DNA of 64,000 bases, taken from positions 62,001 through 126,000 of the forward strand of contig JBPOIC010000018.1 in the NCBI GenBank assembly GCA_052034865.1. The letters are read 5' to 3'. Positions within the stretch are counted from its first letter, which is position 1; every line of letters begins with the position of its first letter. Both the position numbers and the translations under genes were made by a program. Under the pieces are notes generated by a model. It was given only the letters and a program-made list of their open reading frames with translations. It did not search any database and was not told the DNA's origin. The stretch comes from JBPOIC01 sp052034865 (lineage in GTDB: Bacteria; UBA10199; JADFYH01). Shown piece after piece: positions 54,856 through 63,656 of the stretch.

Positions 54856-54861
54856 TTTTTC

Positions 54862-55152
54862 ATGAAAAAAATCGCCCTCTTTTTACTTTTCACTTTTGGA
54901 TTAATGCAGGCCCCTTCCGCACGTCCTGTTTCCGGATTTGCGCCCAACCACCCTCAACCTCAACTCACGCTTCGTCTGAGCGACGACGCAGCGCATCCAT
55001 CCAAAACCCCTCTTCTTTTAGCCTCGACGGAGTATGAAAGCGGAATTCTCCCCGAGACCAAATCCGACAAGCGCCACGCTATTTGGGTTGGGGCTTTATT
55101 GGGAGTGTTAGTAGTGGCAGGTGTCGTCGTGCCGATTGTGGTTTTGAAATGA
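54862..55152 (+). CDS. Small exported protein with C-terminal membrane helix
   Basis: A 96-residue protein of unknown family. Signal-like N-terminus (KKIALFLLFTFGLMQAPSA), a polar Pro/Ser-rich middle of about 45 residues, and a C-terminal hydrophobic helix (AIWVGALLGVLVVAGVVVPIVVLK). Such a layout suggests a small envelope peptide. The promoter with an adjacent inverted repeat implies it is regulated. Confidence 0.6.
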   Translation: MKKIALFLLFTFGLMQAPSARPVSGFAPNHPQPQLTLRLSDDAAHPSKTPLLLASTEYESGILPETKSDKRHAIWVGALLGVLVVAGVVVPIVVLK

Positions 55153-55253
55153 AATCCTGATCAGTTTTGATTTTGCTGGAGGTCTACCTGTTTCTGGCGG
55201 ACTTTCCTGTAGGGGGGAAAGGGCAAATATAAATTCTGAGTTTTCTTTACTCA

Positions 55254-55277
55254 GGGCGAGGCATGCCTCGCCCCTAC
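55254..55277. repeat. R2 palindrome, perfect core
   Basis: The 20-base perfect palindrome GGGCGAGGCATGCCTCGCCC at 55254-55273, then CTAC. A half copy (CTGTAGGGGGG) lies at 55208-55218. Confidence 0.8.
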
Positions 55278-55315
55278 AAAAAATTGAATCCAGATAATTG
55301 AATTCAATGTTTTTC

Positions 55316-55328
55316 TTCTGACTTCTGG
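55316..55328. repeat. R4 repeat, TTCTGACTTCTGG tract
   Basis: Exact match to 36880-36892; two further TTCTG units follow within 20 bases. Confidence 0.5.
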
Positions 55329-55346
55329 ATTCTATCTTCTGATTTC

Positions 55347-56282
55347 TTAGCCTCCAGAAGGGGCAACGCTGTAGTGCTCATCCACTAAAAGGATTTTTTT
55401 CTGGGTGATCAGCCGCTCCAGGTGCTTGCGAATCATCTGTTCCTGGAAGGCTTTTTTGAGCGGATCGTTCAGTTGTGAAGTTTTGTAAATGATGCCCATC
55501 TCATTGAGTACTTCAAAAGTTTTCGATGTGCCTTGCAGCGCATCCAGAATCCTTTCATCCCTTTTATAAAAAGCATCTTCAAAACGGTTCAGCTTCTCTA
55601 TAAATTTCTGAGGATCGTACACGCGCTCTCCATGAGAGCTGATGTAGTAATCTACTTTTAGATTTCTGATCTTTTGGATCGAGGTCAAAAAGGGATCGAT
55701 TTCAGAGCAGATGTTTGCATACCAAGGCCCCATTGGCGTGAGATCAATATCCGAGATGTAGAGAGCATTTAATTCCTCGAACAAAAGGCCGATATGACCG
55801 GGAGTATGACCAGGAATGTGCAGGACACGAATTTTGGTGTTTTTAACCGGAAGCAGGTCGCCGTCTTTTAAGGTTTGATGAATGGGTTGCTCATGAATCT
55901 CCAGCGACGAAAAGATTCCTTTGAGCCACATGACATAAGAAGAATCCGGGTTGGGATCTGCGTACTTCAGGTAATTATCAAAAGAGAGGATCATCGGCTT
56001 GTCTTTTTCGTGGCAAAGAAAACGGGCCGCGGGGAAGAGGTGATTCAGCGAGCGATGATCGATGTGATAATGCGTGTTTAAAACCGTCGTTACTTTTTTC
56101 TGAGAAGCGATTTTTTCGAAATAACTGAAGTTAGCCGAAGGATCGACAACGAGAGATTCTGTGTCGTGAACGACAATGGAATTTGAAAAAAAGAATTCCT
56201 TGGCGTTTTTTGCCCAGACAAACTCAACATCACCAATAATAACACCACGATCGGTTTCTTTTAAGGGAAGGGGTGGAGTCAT
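55347..56282 (-). CDS. Metallo-beta-lactamase-fold hydrolase
   Basis: A 311-residue cytoplasmic hydrolase. The zinc motif THYHIDH is at about residue 71, followed by HIPGHTPGHIGLL with the next His, and ISDIDL with the bridging Asp. A helical C-terminal extension (about 215-300) resembles those of MBL proteins whose C-terminal region is a winged-helix-like domain. Substrate unknown. It starts 6 bp after the AsmA-like gene and is co-transcribed with it. Confidence 0.85.
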   Translation of the reverse strand: MTPPLPLKETDRGVIIGDVEFVWAKNAKEFFFSNSIVVHDTESLVVDPSANFSYFEKIASQKKVTTVLNTHYHIDHRSLNHLFPAARFLCHEKDKPMILSFDNYLKYADPNPDSSYVMWLKGIFSSLEIHEQPIHQTLKDGDLLPVKNTKIRVLHIPGHTPGHIGLLFEELNALYISDIDLTPMGPWYANICSEIDPFLTSIQKIRNLKVDYYISSHGERVYDPQKFIEKLNRFEDAFYKRDERILDALQGTSKTFEVLNEMGIIYKTSQLNDPLKKAFQEQMIRKHLERLITQKKILLVDEHYSVAPSGG

Positions 56283-56288
56283 AGAAAT

Positions 56289-58460
56289 TTAATGAAACGT
56301 CCGTTTGGAAGTCTTTTCCGTTGGGCCTTCTTTCGGATCTTCTGCTTTAGACGGCAGATCCTCTGCTGAACTTAATTTTCCATTTAATCCTTGATAGATC
56401 TTGTCGATTTCGGAATTGCTTTGGCCATTCAGGAGGATTTTCCCGTCTTTGTATTCGATATCGATCGTCAATTTATCTTCTTTCGAATTGATGACAGCGT
56501 AAGGATTTATCTGCTGTAAAAACAAACCTGCTCCAGGAAAAAATCCGGAAATCTGATTTTTGAATTTTTCAAGAGGCATTAAGTTCAAGCTGATTTTAAA
56601 GTTATCGGGTTTTAAGATCGCTTCAGCCAGTTTTTTTCTGACCTTTTCCATATGATCCAACGAAATTCTGGCTACATCAGGATAACTGAGGCTCTCGCTC
56701 TGCGTTTCTGGGCGCGATTCTGCAGGTGATAGATCAAGGGCCTTTCCAAAGTCAGTCAGCATCCGTGCTTCGAGGATTCCTTTCCAGCCATTGGCTCCCA
56801 TATCCTGCTCGAACTTTATCTGAGCACCCGATTGTTTTCCTGAAAAAATCCTGGAAAGTTTTTGAAGTAACTCTTCATCGGAAACCCCTTCAGTCTGGCG
56901 GGCAAGCTTGAGTAATTCCTGATGAGGATAAACGAATCCAAGACTGACACCTGTTTGGGCACCGTCAAACTTAATCATCGGGTTCTTTAAATCTTCATAA
57001 TGTTGAAACAGACCTTTGAGGTAAACCTCCGCTCCATTGGCATCGGCCTTGAACCCGAAAACAGGGTTTTTAAGTTGGATATTTTCATTTAATGACTTGA
57101 AATCCAGGGTTTCAGCCGAAAGCTCATAGCCCGTATCATCAGGATAGATAGAGAGGGTTTGTAAGGCTGTTTGGATCAGGCTTTTGTTTCCAACAAATGG
57201 GATACGGGAAAATAGCATTTCAAAATAAAGCTTGAAAAAATCGTTCATCCCGATCTGGTAGGTTCCATGAAAGTTCAACTTCAGATTTTTAATGTTTAAG
57301 GTTCCATTGTTTTCGTTCGAAGTGAATTGATCCAGAATGATTTCTCCACTTCCTTTCATCTGATGTTCATTCGATTCCGAGCTTGAAGCTCCGTGCAACT
57401 TTCCTACGAGGGTATGTGATCCCTCTTTGCCATGGGTTTCAAGTCCTTCCCAGTTGATTTCGCTTCCTTTGTCCTTCAAATCCACGCGTTTCAAAAAGGC
57501 GAGAACCTCCTGGAAAATGTTTTTGGCCTTATTCATTTCAGCTTCGAAAGGATTTGAAGGGTTTGATTCTGAGGGAAGAGAATGTGAACGAGAAGTTAGC
57601 TCCACAATCCCGTTCTTAATTTTTACTATCTCGCCAAAGGCGTCGGAGTAGCTGATCTCTTTTGAGCTTCCCGAGCTCTTGACCTTCCAGGGTTTGATGA
57701 CAGTGTGCTCGGGTGGGGCAGGGTCGTTTTCTTTTTGCAAATCTTTTTTCTCACCGCCCTGACCTTCAAAAACAACTGTATAATCCCGATTTTCTCCCGA
57801 TTTTTGAGAGGTGAGTTCGAGTTTGATCTCTTTCAGCTGGGCAGTCGTGAAACTGAATTTAAGCTCTTTGGGTGTATCTTCAGGGTTTTCACTCCAATCG
57901 TGTTTTTTTCTCTTTTCAGAGAAATCGATTCCCCTGATTACAAAGGATAAGCGACTGGGAATAAATGTTGTCTGGTCGCCGATCTCAAAGGCGGGTTCAA
58001 TGAGGGTCGCTACAGAATGTAAGTATTCTGGCTGATCACTTGTGAGTAAAATTTTCGTGGCTTTTGCTCCACGAAGGGTTCCATCCTTATGGATGAGAAG
58101 GGTGACCTGATCAAAATTAAGGGTTTCATGACCTTTGCTGTAGGGCCCCAGTTTTGGGACTGAAATTTCAAATTCTTCTGAATTAGTGAGAGAGGCTTTG
58201 AGTGTTGCGTTGGGAATAGAGATTGAGGACTCGGGAGAAAATCCAAGCTCAATTTGATTCAGTCGGAGTGAAGGCTGAAGCCAACCCTCGATTTTTGCCT
58301 GGTTGGGAGGAAGGGTCAGTTTAAGTCCGTAAGACTTAAAAGTCTTACCCGCGGCAGAAGCGACCTCGGCGAGGGTTTTGCTCGCACGATAACGCTGATA
58401 GAAAAGACCGCCAGTTGCGAGGAGGATAAGGGCAAGAAGGATGAGTAGAATTTTTTTCAT
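56289..58460 (-). CDS. Large periplasmic protein with N-terminal anchor, AsmA-like
   Basis: A 723-residue protein with a single N-terminal helix (KILLILLALILLATGGLFY) and then beta-rich sequence with repeated short strands. Features such as LRLNQIELGFSPESSISIPNATLKAS and LNIKNLKLNFHGTYQIG recall AsmA- or DUF945-type lipid-transport proteins, but the match is loose. The C-terminus is Lys/Glu/Ser-rich. Role is not established. It forms an operon with the MBL hydrolase (6-bp gap). Confidence 0.6.
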   Translation of the reverse strand: MKKILLILLALILLATGGLFYQRYRASKTLAEVASAAGKTFKSYGLKLTLPPNQAKIEGWLQPSLRLNQIELGFSPESSISIPNATLKASLTNSEEFEISVPKLGPYSKGHETLNFDQVTLLIHKDGTLRGAKATKILLTSDQPEYLHSVATLIEPAFEIGDQTTFIPSRLSFVIRGIDFSEKRKKHDWSENPEDTPKELKFSFTTAQLKEIKLELTSQKSGENRDYTVVFEGQGGEKKDLQKENDPAPPEHTVIKPWKVKSSGSSKEISYSDAFGEIVKIKNGIVELTSRSHSLPSESNPSNPFEAEMNKAKNIFQEVLAFLKRVDLKDKGSEINWEGLETHGKEGSHTLVGKLHGASSSESNEHQMKGSGEIILDQFTSNENNGTLNIKNLKLNFHGTYQIGMNDFFKLYFEMLFSRIPFVGNKSLIQTALQTLSIYPDDTGYELSAETLDFKSLNENIQLKNPVFGFKADANGAEVYLKGLFQHYEDLKNPMIKFDGAQTGVSLGFVYPHQELLKLARQTEGVSDEELLQKLSRIFSGKQSGAQIKFEQDMGANGWKGILEARMLTDFGKALDLSPAESRPETQSESLSYPDVARISLDHMEKVRKKLAEAILKPDNFKISLNLMPLEKFKNQISGFFPGAGLFLQQINPYAVINSKEDKLTIDIEYKDGKILLNGQSNSEIDKIYQGLNGKLSSAEDLPSKAEDPKEGPTEKTSKRTFH

Positions 58461-58553
58461 AAGGAGATTCTCCGTAGGGAATTGCTAAAGTTCAGAGAGA
58501 GACGGAGCAGTTTAATTCCTGGTTTTTTGATATTTTGAGGTTGAGAAAATCTT

Positions 58554-59084
58554 TCAAGAACTTTCATGGGCGAGCAGTTTTTTCTTAAGCGAAATCCCTC
58601 CCGAATAACCCCCGAGGCTTTTATCTGAAGCAATCACGCGGTGGCAAGGGATTACCAGACAGATGGGGTTCTTCCCATTTGCCTGACCAACAGCCCGGCA
58701 GGCCTTTGGGCTGCCGGCTTGTCGGGCCACCCAGGCGTAGCTTTGGGTTTCGCCATAATGAATGGTTGCAAGAATGGACCATATTTTTTTCTGGAAAGCC
58801 GTCCCTTGTAGAAAAGTGACCGGAAATCGGAATTTTATGCGTTTTCCCGTCCAATAATCGGACATTTCTCTTTGAAACTCGAGAGGAAGATCTACTATCT
58901 TCTCCAAACAATATCCTGATTTTTTTGCCCAGGTTTTTAAGAAACTTTCACTGCCAAAAGACAGATAACAGAGCTTGTGTTCTGAAAAGGCCGCGATCAT
59001 TTCACCTAGAGGTGACTTAAGCTTTGCCCATTGAATTATTTTTTGAGAGATAAAATTTTGCATTTGAATAGATTTTTGGGGCAT
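58554..59084 (-). CDS. ogt: O6-methylguanine-DNA methyltransferase (Ogt-type)
   Basis: Suicide repair protein that takes the alkyl group from O6-methylguanine onto a Cys. The active-site motif IPCHRVIASDKSLGGYSGG is intact, preceded by AVGQANGKNP, and LQGTAFQKKIWSIL forms the DNA-binding helix region. The ATG at 59084 has GAGG six bases upstream and is preferred over the ATG at 59126. About 176 residues, as in Ogt proteins. The gene faces away from the unknown gene at 59150. Confidence 0.92.
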   Translation of the reverse strand: MPQKSIQMQNFISQKIIQWAKLKSPLGEMIAAFSEHKLCYLSFGSESFLKTWAKKSGYCLEKIVDLPLEFQREMSDYWTGKRIKFRFPVTFLQGTAFQKKIWSILATIHYGETQSYAWVARQAGSPKACRAVGQANGKNPICLVIPCHRVIASDKSLGGYSGGISLKKKLLAHESS

Positions 59085-59149
59085 CCTTATCCTCACTTCG
59101 ACGGACTTGTCCGGAACAATAGACATCTTCTTTAAATCACGACCAAACC

Positions 59150-59785
59150 ATGAACGATCTTAAAAAAATCACACTTCCACCGATTATTCCCAAGATCAAT
59201 ATTCCAGAGCAGCAGGTGGAAGAGAAACAGCCTGAATCGTTGCTCTATCAGTTTGATGGGATCGAGTTTGATTACTCGGGCGGTCGCCTTTTGATGAACC
59301 GTCAGGAGATCAGCCGTTTGATCTCCGACAATCTCACCCACTTTCCTGCCTCTTATTGGTCCAACGTCGCTTATCATCTCGAAAATTATCGCAAGTTTGT
59401 CATGAAGCGGATTCAGGAGCCCGATCAGCTCGCCATTTTTTCGGCTCTGGTACAAACCTTGCTTCATAAGCTGAGCGGTCGCTTAAAGCGCAAACTCGAT
59501 GAAACCGTCGATGCCCTCACGTTTTCAGTAGAAGACGGTCAGCTTCTGCTCAATGGCATCAACGTGAATGCTTTTTTGGAAATGGCCAAACAAAATCCCA
59601 CCCAAAAGGCCAAAATTTTTCTGAAGGGTTTAAAAAACCGCTTGGGCATTATGCTCACCAATCGTTTGGGTAATCCGAATTATGAGAAGATTCGTTCCAT
59701 TGCGCACGATCTGTTCGATCAGATCGATCAGGAGCTCGGAAAACCGCCGCCGGGCATTATTCTCCTGCCTCCCCCCAAGGGCTGA
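59150..59785 (+). CDS. Hypothetical protein, cytoplasmic
   Basis: A 211-residue protein I do not recognise. A Pro/Ile-rich N-terminus (LKKITLPPIIPKINIPEQQ) precedes a mostly helical body with two similar segments: GGRLLMNRQEISRLISDNL (about 43) and DGQLLLNGINVNAFLEMAKQ (about 128). They suggest an internal duplication. The tail GKPPPGIILLPPPKG is Pro-rich. It lies between ogt (divergent) and comEC. Confidence 0.7.
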   Translation: MNDLKKITLPPIIPKINIPEQQVEEKQPESLLYQFDGIEFDYSGGRLLMNRQEISRLISDNLTHFPASYWSNVAYHLENYRKFVMKRIQEPDQLAIFSALVQTLLHKLSGRLKRKLDETVDALTFSVEDGQLLLNGINVNAFLEMAKQNPTQKAKIFLKGLKNRLGIMLTNRLGNPNYEKIRSIAHDLFDQIDQELGKPPPGIILLPPPKG

Positions 59786-59974
59786 GCTTTCCTCACTCTT
59801 TACCTTTTCATCTCTTCCCTTCGATTTATTCTTCAATAGTTTGTTGTTGGCAAAAATATTTCTTTTCGATGAGTTTCAAGAATTCAGTAAATTTCAAAGA
59901 CCCAGAGTCGTTGCAAAATTTATGGATTGCTTCGCTGCACTTACTTTCGCATGCCACCGCCATGAGGCCCTTCC

Positions 59975-62521
59975 ATGAAACGCCCCCTGGCCGCGCCTTT
60001 GTTGGGACTTCTTTTTGGAATTGCGCTTTCTCAAGAGTTTGCCTTCTCGGTTTTCATCTATACTTTAATTTTTACTTTATCCTGCATTCTTCTCTTGATT
60101 GCTTTGTTTTCTAAAAAGACTTTTCTCATCCATTCAGGATCCGCTTTTATCTTTTTGGGTGTGGGCGCCCTCATTTGTACTTCGTCTGTTCAGCGTCTGG
60201 AATCCACCTCAACCCTTTCGGCTCATATGAATGGAGAAAAGAAATATCTTCTTGGACAAGTGATGTCGCCTTGCGAGGTAAAAGGAGAAGGGTTTCAGAT
60301 TTCGGTTCAGGCGCAGGCAATCAAAATTCAGGAAAACTGGCAGAGGCTTGGAGGGGGATTTCTTTTAAAGGTAGGGCAGGGGAAGTGCCGTTTTGAGCTC
60401 GGCGATGTGATTCAGACCTGGATCATCCTGCGTTCACCCGAATTTTTTAAAAATCGTTACTCTTTTGATTATCCTTTCTTTTTAAAAACCCGGGGCCTCT
60501 TTGCAACGGCTTTTGTCGAAGATGAATTCGCGGTAGTGAAAGTGGGTGAGAAAAGATCTTCACTCGCGACGTATCTCATCCATCTGCGCAAAAAAATCGA
60601 AGCCAGTCTCTCTCAAGTTACAAATCCTGCTTCCCGAAACCTCCTGTCGGCTCTTCTTCTGGGTCAAAAAAAAGGTCTCGATCCTGACACTGAAGATCTC
60701 TTTCGCCTGACAGGAACCACACATCTGCTGGTGGTTTCCGGTCTCCATCTCACATTGGTGGGTGGGATTTTCTACGTCTTTTGGCGACTTGTTTTTTCAC
60801 TTTGGCCTCCTTTGCTTTTAAAAATTCGCGCCGCGTGGTGGGCCATGCTTTTTTCCATACCGATCGTGGGGCTTTATGCCGTGCTGGTGGGTTTTACACC
60901 CTCGGTATTGCGCTCGGTTTTAACCCTTCTGGCCATCGTCTTTGTCGTGGGATTACGTCGTTTGCACGATTCTTTGGGCCTTCTCATCCTGGCGGCTTTT
61001 ATCATCCTGGCGATTTCTCCCCTCGATCTTTTTGATCTGTCTTTCCAGCTTTCCTTCCTGTCTCTTTTTTCGATTCTGCTTTTCGTCCCACGCTGGAATC
61101 GTTTCTTTCTGAAAAAATATGAAGCCCGTTATGGTTCTGCTCCTCCGCATCTTTTTCGAATTGGATCTCAAATTCTCTTTGCATCTTTAGCAGCTCAGAT
61201 GGGTCTCCTTCCTTTGATTGTTTCCCGTTTTCATCAAATCAGTCTGGTGAGTCTGCCGGCCAATCTCCTCCTGGTTCCTCTTTTTGGCTTTGGGCTCATG
61301 CCTCTGGGGATGGCGGGATTTTTGTGCTCATGGGTTTATCCTCCTTTTGCCGTTTTTCTTTTTACCATCGCAGCCCATGTGTTCGATTGGGTTTTGATCC
61401 TCTTGAAACTCTTGAGTTCCATTCCCTTCAGTGCTCCTTATGTCGCCGGGTTTGGAACAATTCAGATTGGTTTATATCTCATTCTGATTGGATCATTTTT
61501 TCTTCCTCGGATGGGTCGAAAACGCTTATCCATTCAAATTCTCCTTATCCTCCTCAATCTTTTTTCCTGGATTTCTCCCACGCTCATCGATCGCTTCGAT
61601 AATTCCTTGCGACTGCATTTTATGGATGTAGGGCAGGGGGATGGTCTGTTGATCGAGCTTCCACATGGTAAAAAAATGCTGGTGGATGCGGGAGGCCTCA
61701 TTCGATCGTCTTTTGATCTCGGTGAGCGAGTTTTACTTCCCGAGTTTCTTTCTCGAGGTATCACACACATCGACACCTTTCTTCTCACTCACCCACACCC
61801 CGATCACTATGGAGGATTTCAAGCCCTGCTGAAGGTTTTTCATCCGCGTGAATTTTTATGGAATGGTGAAGACGTGGAGTCTTTTTCTTTTCAGGAATTG
61901 ATGCGTGAAGTGCAAGCGCGTGGAATTTCGCCCAGACGCCTCGATCTTTCCAGCCCTTCCTTTGAGATCGAAGGTGTGCGTTTTGAAATTCTATATCCTC
62001 TTTCAGAGGCATTTGCCCAGGGGCGCAAGGATTCGGCAACGATCAACAATCACTCGGTTGTGATCCGTTTGGACTATCAGGGATTTTCTGCTCTGCTTTC
62101 GGGTGATATCCAAAAAGAAACCGAAGGGGCTCTATTGGCGGGTGGGAAGATTCAACCAGCGATCCTTTTAAAAATTCCTCACCATGGCAGTGATACCTCC
62201 AGCACGAGCGCGTGGGTGAGGGCTGTGTGTCCCGAGATTGGGCTGATTGGTGTGGGCGCTCATAATGTCTTTCGTTTCCCAAGACAGAAGGTGCTGGATC
62301 GTTATGCGGAGATTGGGACAAAAATTTTCAGAACGGATCTGGATGGAGAAATCGATCTGGAATGGAAGGAAGGTCAGCTTAAAATTTCTACTGCCCAAGG
62401 CCGGGAAGAGGTGTGGCGTCCTTTCTCTCCCAACCCTGCAGGCGCCATCCTAAAGGAGCCTTGTAGAGAAAAACCGCCTGAACCGGAATCTTCGAGCCGT
62501 CTTCGAGCTGAACGAGAGTAG
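59975..62521 (+). CDS. comEC: ComEC/Rec2 DNA-uptake channel protein
   Basis: Inner-membrane channel for transforming DNA. The 848-residue protein contains an N-terminal DUF4131-like domain (about 30-170), the competence domain with many helices (about 200-500; GTTHLLVVSGLHLTLVGGIF is diagnostic) and a C-terminal metallo-beta-lactamase domain (FMDVGQGDGLLIELPHG; THPHPDHYGGF; IPHHGSDTSS), full-length architecture. GAGG lies seven bases before the ATG. The final 134 bp overlap the convergent lipoprotein gene. No ComEA or ComF gene is visible. Confidence 0.94.
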   Translation: MKRPLAAPLLGLLFGIALSQEFAFSVFIYTLIFTLSCILLLIALFSKKTFLIHSGSAFIFLGVGALICTSSVQRLESTSTLSAHMNGEKKYLLGQVMSPCEVKGEGFQISVQAQAIKIQENWQRLGGGFLLKVGQGKCRFELGDVIQTWIILRSPEFFKNRYSFDYPFFLKTRGLFATAFVEDEFAVVKVGEKRSSLATYLIHLRKKIEASLSQVTNPASRNLLSALLLGQKKGLDPDTEDLFRLTGTTHLLVVSGLHLTLVGGIFYVFWRLVFSLWPPLLLKIRAAWWAMLFSIPIVGLYAVLVGFTPSVLRSVLTLLAIVFVVGLRRLHDSLGLLILAAFIILAISPLDLFDLSFQLSFLSLFSILLFVPRWNRFFLKKYEARYGSAPPHLFRIGSQILFASLAAQMGLLPLIVSRFHQISLVSLPANLLLVPLFGFGLMPLGMAGFLCSWVYPPFAVFLFTIAAHVFDWVLILLKLLSSIPFSAPYVAGFGTIQIGLYLILIGSFFLPRMGRKRLSIQILLILLNLFSWISPTLIDRFDNSLRLHFMDVGQGDGLLIELPHGKKMLVDAGGLIRSSFDLGERVLLPEFLSRGITHIDTFLLTHPHPDHYGGFQALLKVFHPREFLWNGEDVESFSFQELMREVQARGISPRRLDLSSPSFEIEGVRFEILYPLSEAFAQGRKDSATINNHSVVIRLDYQGFSALLSGDIQKETEGALLAGGKIQPAILLKIPHHGSDTSSTSAWVRAVCPEIGLIGVGAHNVFRFPRQKVLDRYAEIGTKIFRTDLDGEIDLEWKEGQLKISTAQGREEVWRPFSPNPAGAILKEPCREKPPEPESSSRLRAERE

Positions 62522-62735
62522 CAGTTTGGGCGAGGTTTTTCTGAATTTCTTCAGCGCCCTCGATCGTGACTTTCTCGACCCGATGCTGACCAAAAACCGA
62601 ATCCGGATATTTTTTGGCATAGGATTTAAAATGTTTTTTCAAAAGATGCTCGGCCTTTTGAGGGCTGGGAAGACGACCCGCGCAGGATATCAAGAAGAGG
62701 GGAAGAAGCATAAACAGAGTGAGGTGTTTTTTCAT
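62388..62735 (-). CDS. Small lipoprotein of unknown function
   Basis: About 115 residues. Signal with lipobox (LFMLLPLFLISCAG), then helix-rich HLLKKHFKSYAKKYPDS and a beta segment VEKVTIEGAEEIQ, ALVQLEDGSKIP-like strand, and WRLQGWE. Resembles small periplasmic proteins of delta-like lineages but no family was identified. GTG at 62741 is an alternative start two codons upstream. The last 134 bp run antisense to the comEC 3' end. Confidence 0.72.
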   Translation of the reverse strand: MKKHLTLFMLLPLFLISCAGRLPSPQKAEHLLKKHFKSYAKKYPDSVFGQHRVEKVTIEGAEEIQKNLAQTATLVQLEDGSKIPVQAVFLYKAPLGWRLQGWERKDATPLPGLGQ

Positions 62736-62860
62736 AGCCACCGTTTAGTCAAAGTCGATGAGAGAAGGCAAGGGGCAAGCTTGATTCTTCATGGTTGGGC
62801 TATTCGACGGAGATAAGTCCGACGTAGGAGGATCGCCCCTCCAATCTGAAACAAAGGTAA

Positions 62861-62890
62861 TGTAGGGGCGAGGCATGCTTCGCCCCTACA
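62861..62890. repeat. R2 palindromic repeat, near-perfect 30-bp copy
   Basis: TGTAGGGGCGA (62861-62871) and TCGCCCCTACA (62880-62890) form an 11-bp perfect stem around GGCATGCT. It is the most complete copy of the family. A half copy lies at 62825-62841. Confidence 0.85.
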
Positions 62891-62945
62891 AGAAGTTTTT
62901 AATGCTTTTCTTCTTCCTCCTGAATTCTGTTTTCTTCCCCTTCAC

Positions 62946-63497
62946 TCAAGACATCAGCTCCACCAACTGCTTCACCATCCGTGCCGTCGCTCCCCAAATC
63001 TTGTGATGCTCCCAAAAATAACAGGGGGTCTGTTTTATTTCACCGAAATATTCCACATTTTTCACGCCCAGGTTTTTTTCATCCCTAAAAAAATCGAGGG
63101 GAATTTTGAGCACCTGGTCAATTTCATCTTCATTGATTTTAAAAGGGTAAGGGTAAGGGATGCGTCCGACAAAAGGCGTGATGCGATAAAAGGTGGGAGT
63201 AAAAATATCGTCCAGTTCACCCAGAATGCGAATGTCTTTTCTTAACAGACCAATTTCTTCTTCACATTCGCGCAAGGCGGTTTCTAAAAAATCAAGATCT
63301 CCTTCGTCTTTCACTCCTCCTGGAAAACAGATTTCTCCTTTGTGATCACGAACAAGATGGTTGCGTACGGTGAACAGCAGAGCGTCTGACCCTTCGAGCG
63401 AAAGAACTGGAATCAGAACGGCCGAAGGTTTGAATTTTTGAAGAGGGGTGGGAGTTTTTAGATGCGATGAAAGTTTTTGGGCAATCAGATCGATCAT
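62946..63497 (-). CDS. NUDIX hydrolase, CoA pyrophosphatase type
   Basis: Hydrolyses CoA or acyl-CoA to 4'-phosphopantetheine compounds in the NudL/PCD1 group. The 183-residue protein has the CoA-type extension LLFTVRNHLVRDHKGEICFP directly before the NUDIX box (GGVKDEGDLDFLETALRECE, then EEIGL), all catalytic Glu present. N-terminal SSHLKTPTP suggests no extra domain. Divergent from the nagZ gene. Confidence 0.9.
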   Translation of the reverse strand: MIDLIAQKLSSHLKTPTPLQKFKPSAVLIPVLSLEGSDALLFTVRNHLVRDHKGEICFPGGVKDEGDLDFLETALRECEEEIGLLRKDIRILGELDDIFTPTFYRITPFVGRIPYPYPFKINEDEIDQVLKIPLDFFRDEKNLGVKNVEYFGEIKQTPCYFWEHHKIWGATARMVKQLVELMS

Positions 63498-63656
63498 ATG
63501 ATGACAATAGATCCATGGGTGAAATCAGTTTGTAAGATAAGTCGGTCATCTTTTCATACCTCAGTCTCAGTTAGCTGTCATTAAGGACGATTTTTTAAGA
63601 ACCCTGTGACAAAAACCTTGATGAAGTTTTCTTAACCGGTGAAAGATGGGCGCCAT

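Larger units (their letters stand above)
54416..54861. other. 446-bp divergent intergenic region with orphan terminator and inverted repeat
   Basis: No gene on either strand. Holds a + strand terminator-like hairpin (54548-54576) with no upstream + strand gene, an inverted repeat CGATTTTCG (54776-54784) / CGAAAATCG (54810-54818) around a T-rich spacer, and the promoter at 54827. Confidence 0.6.
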
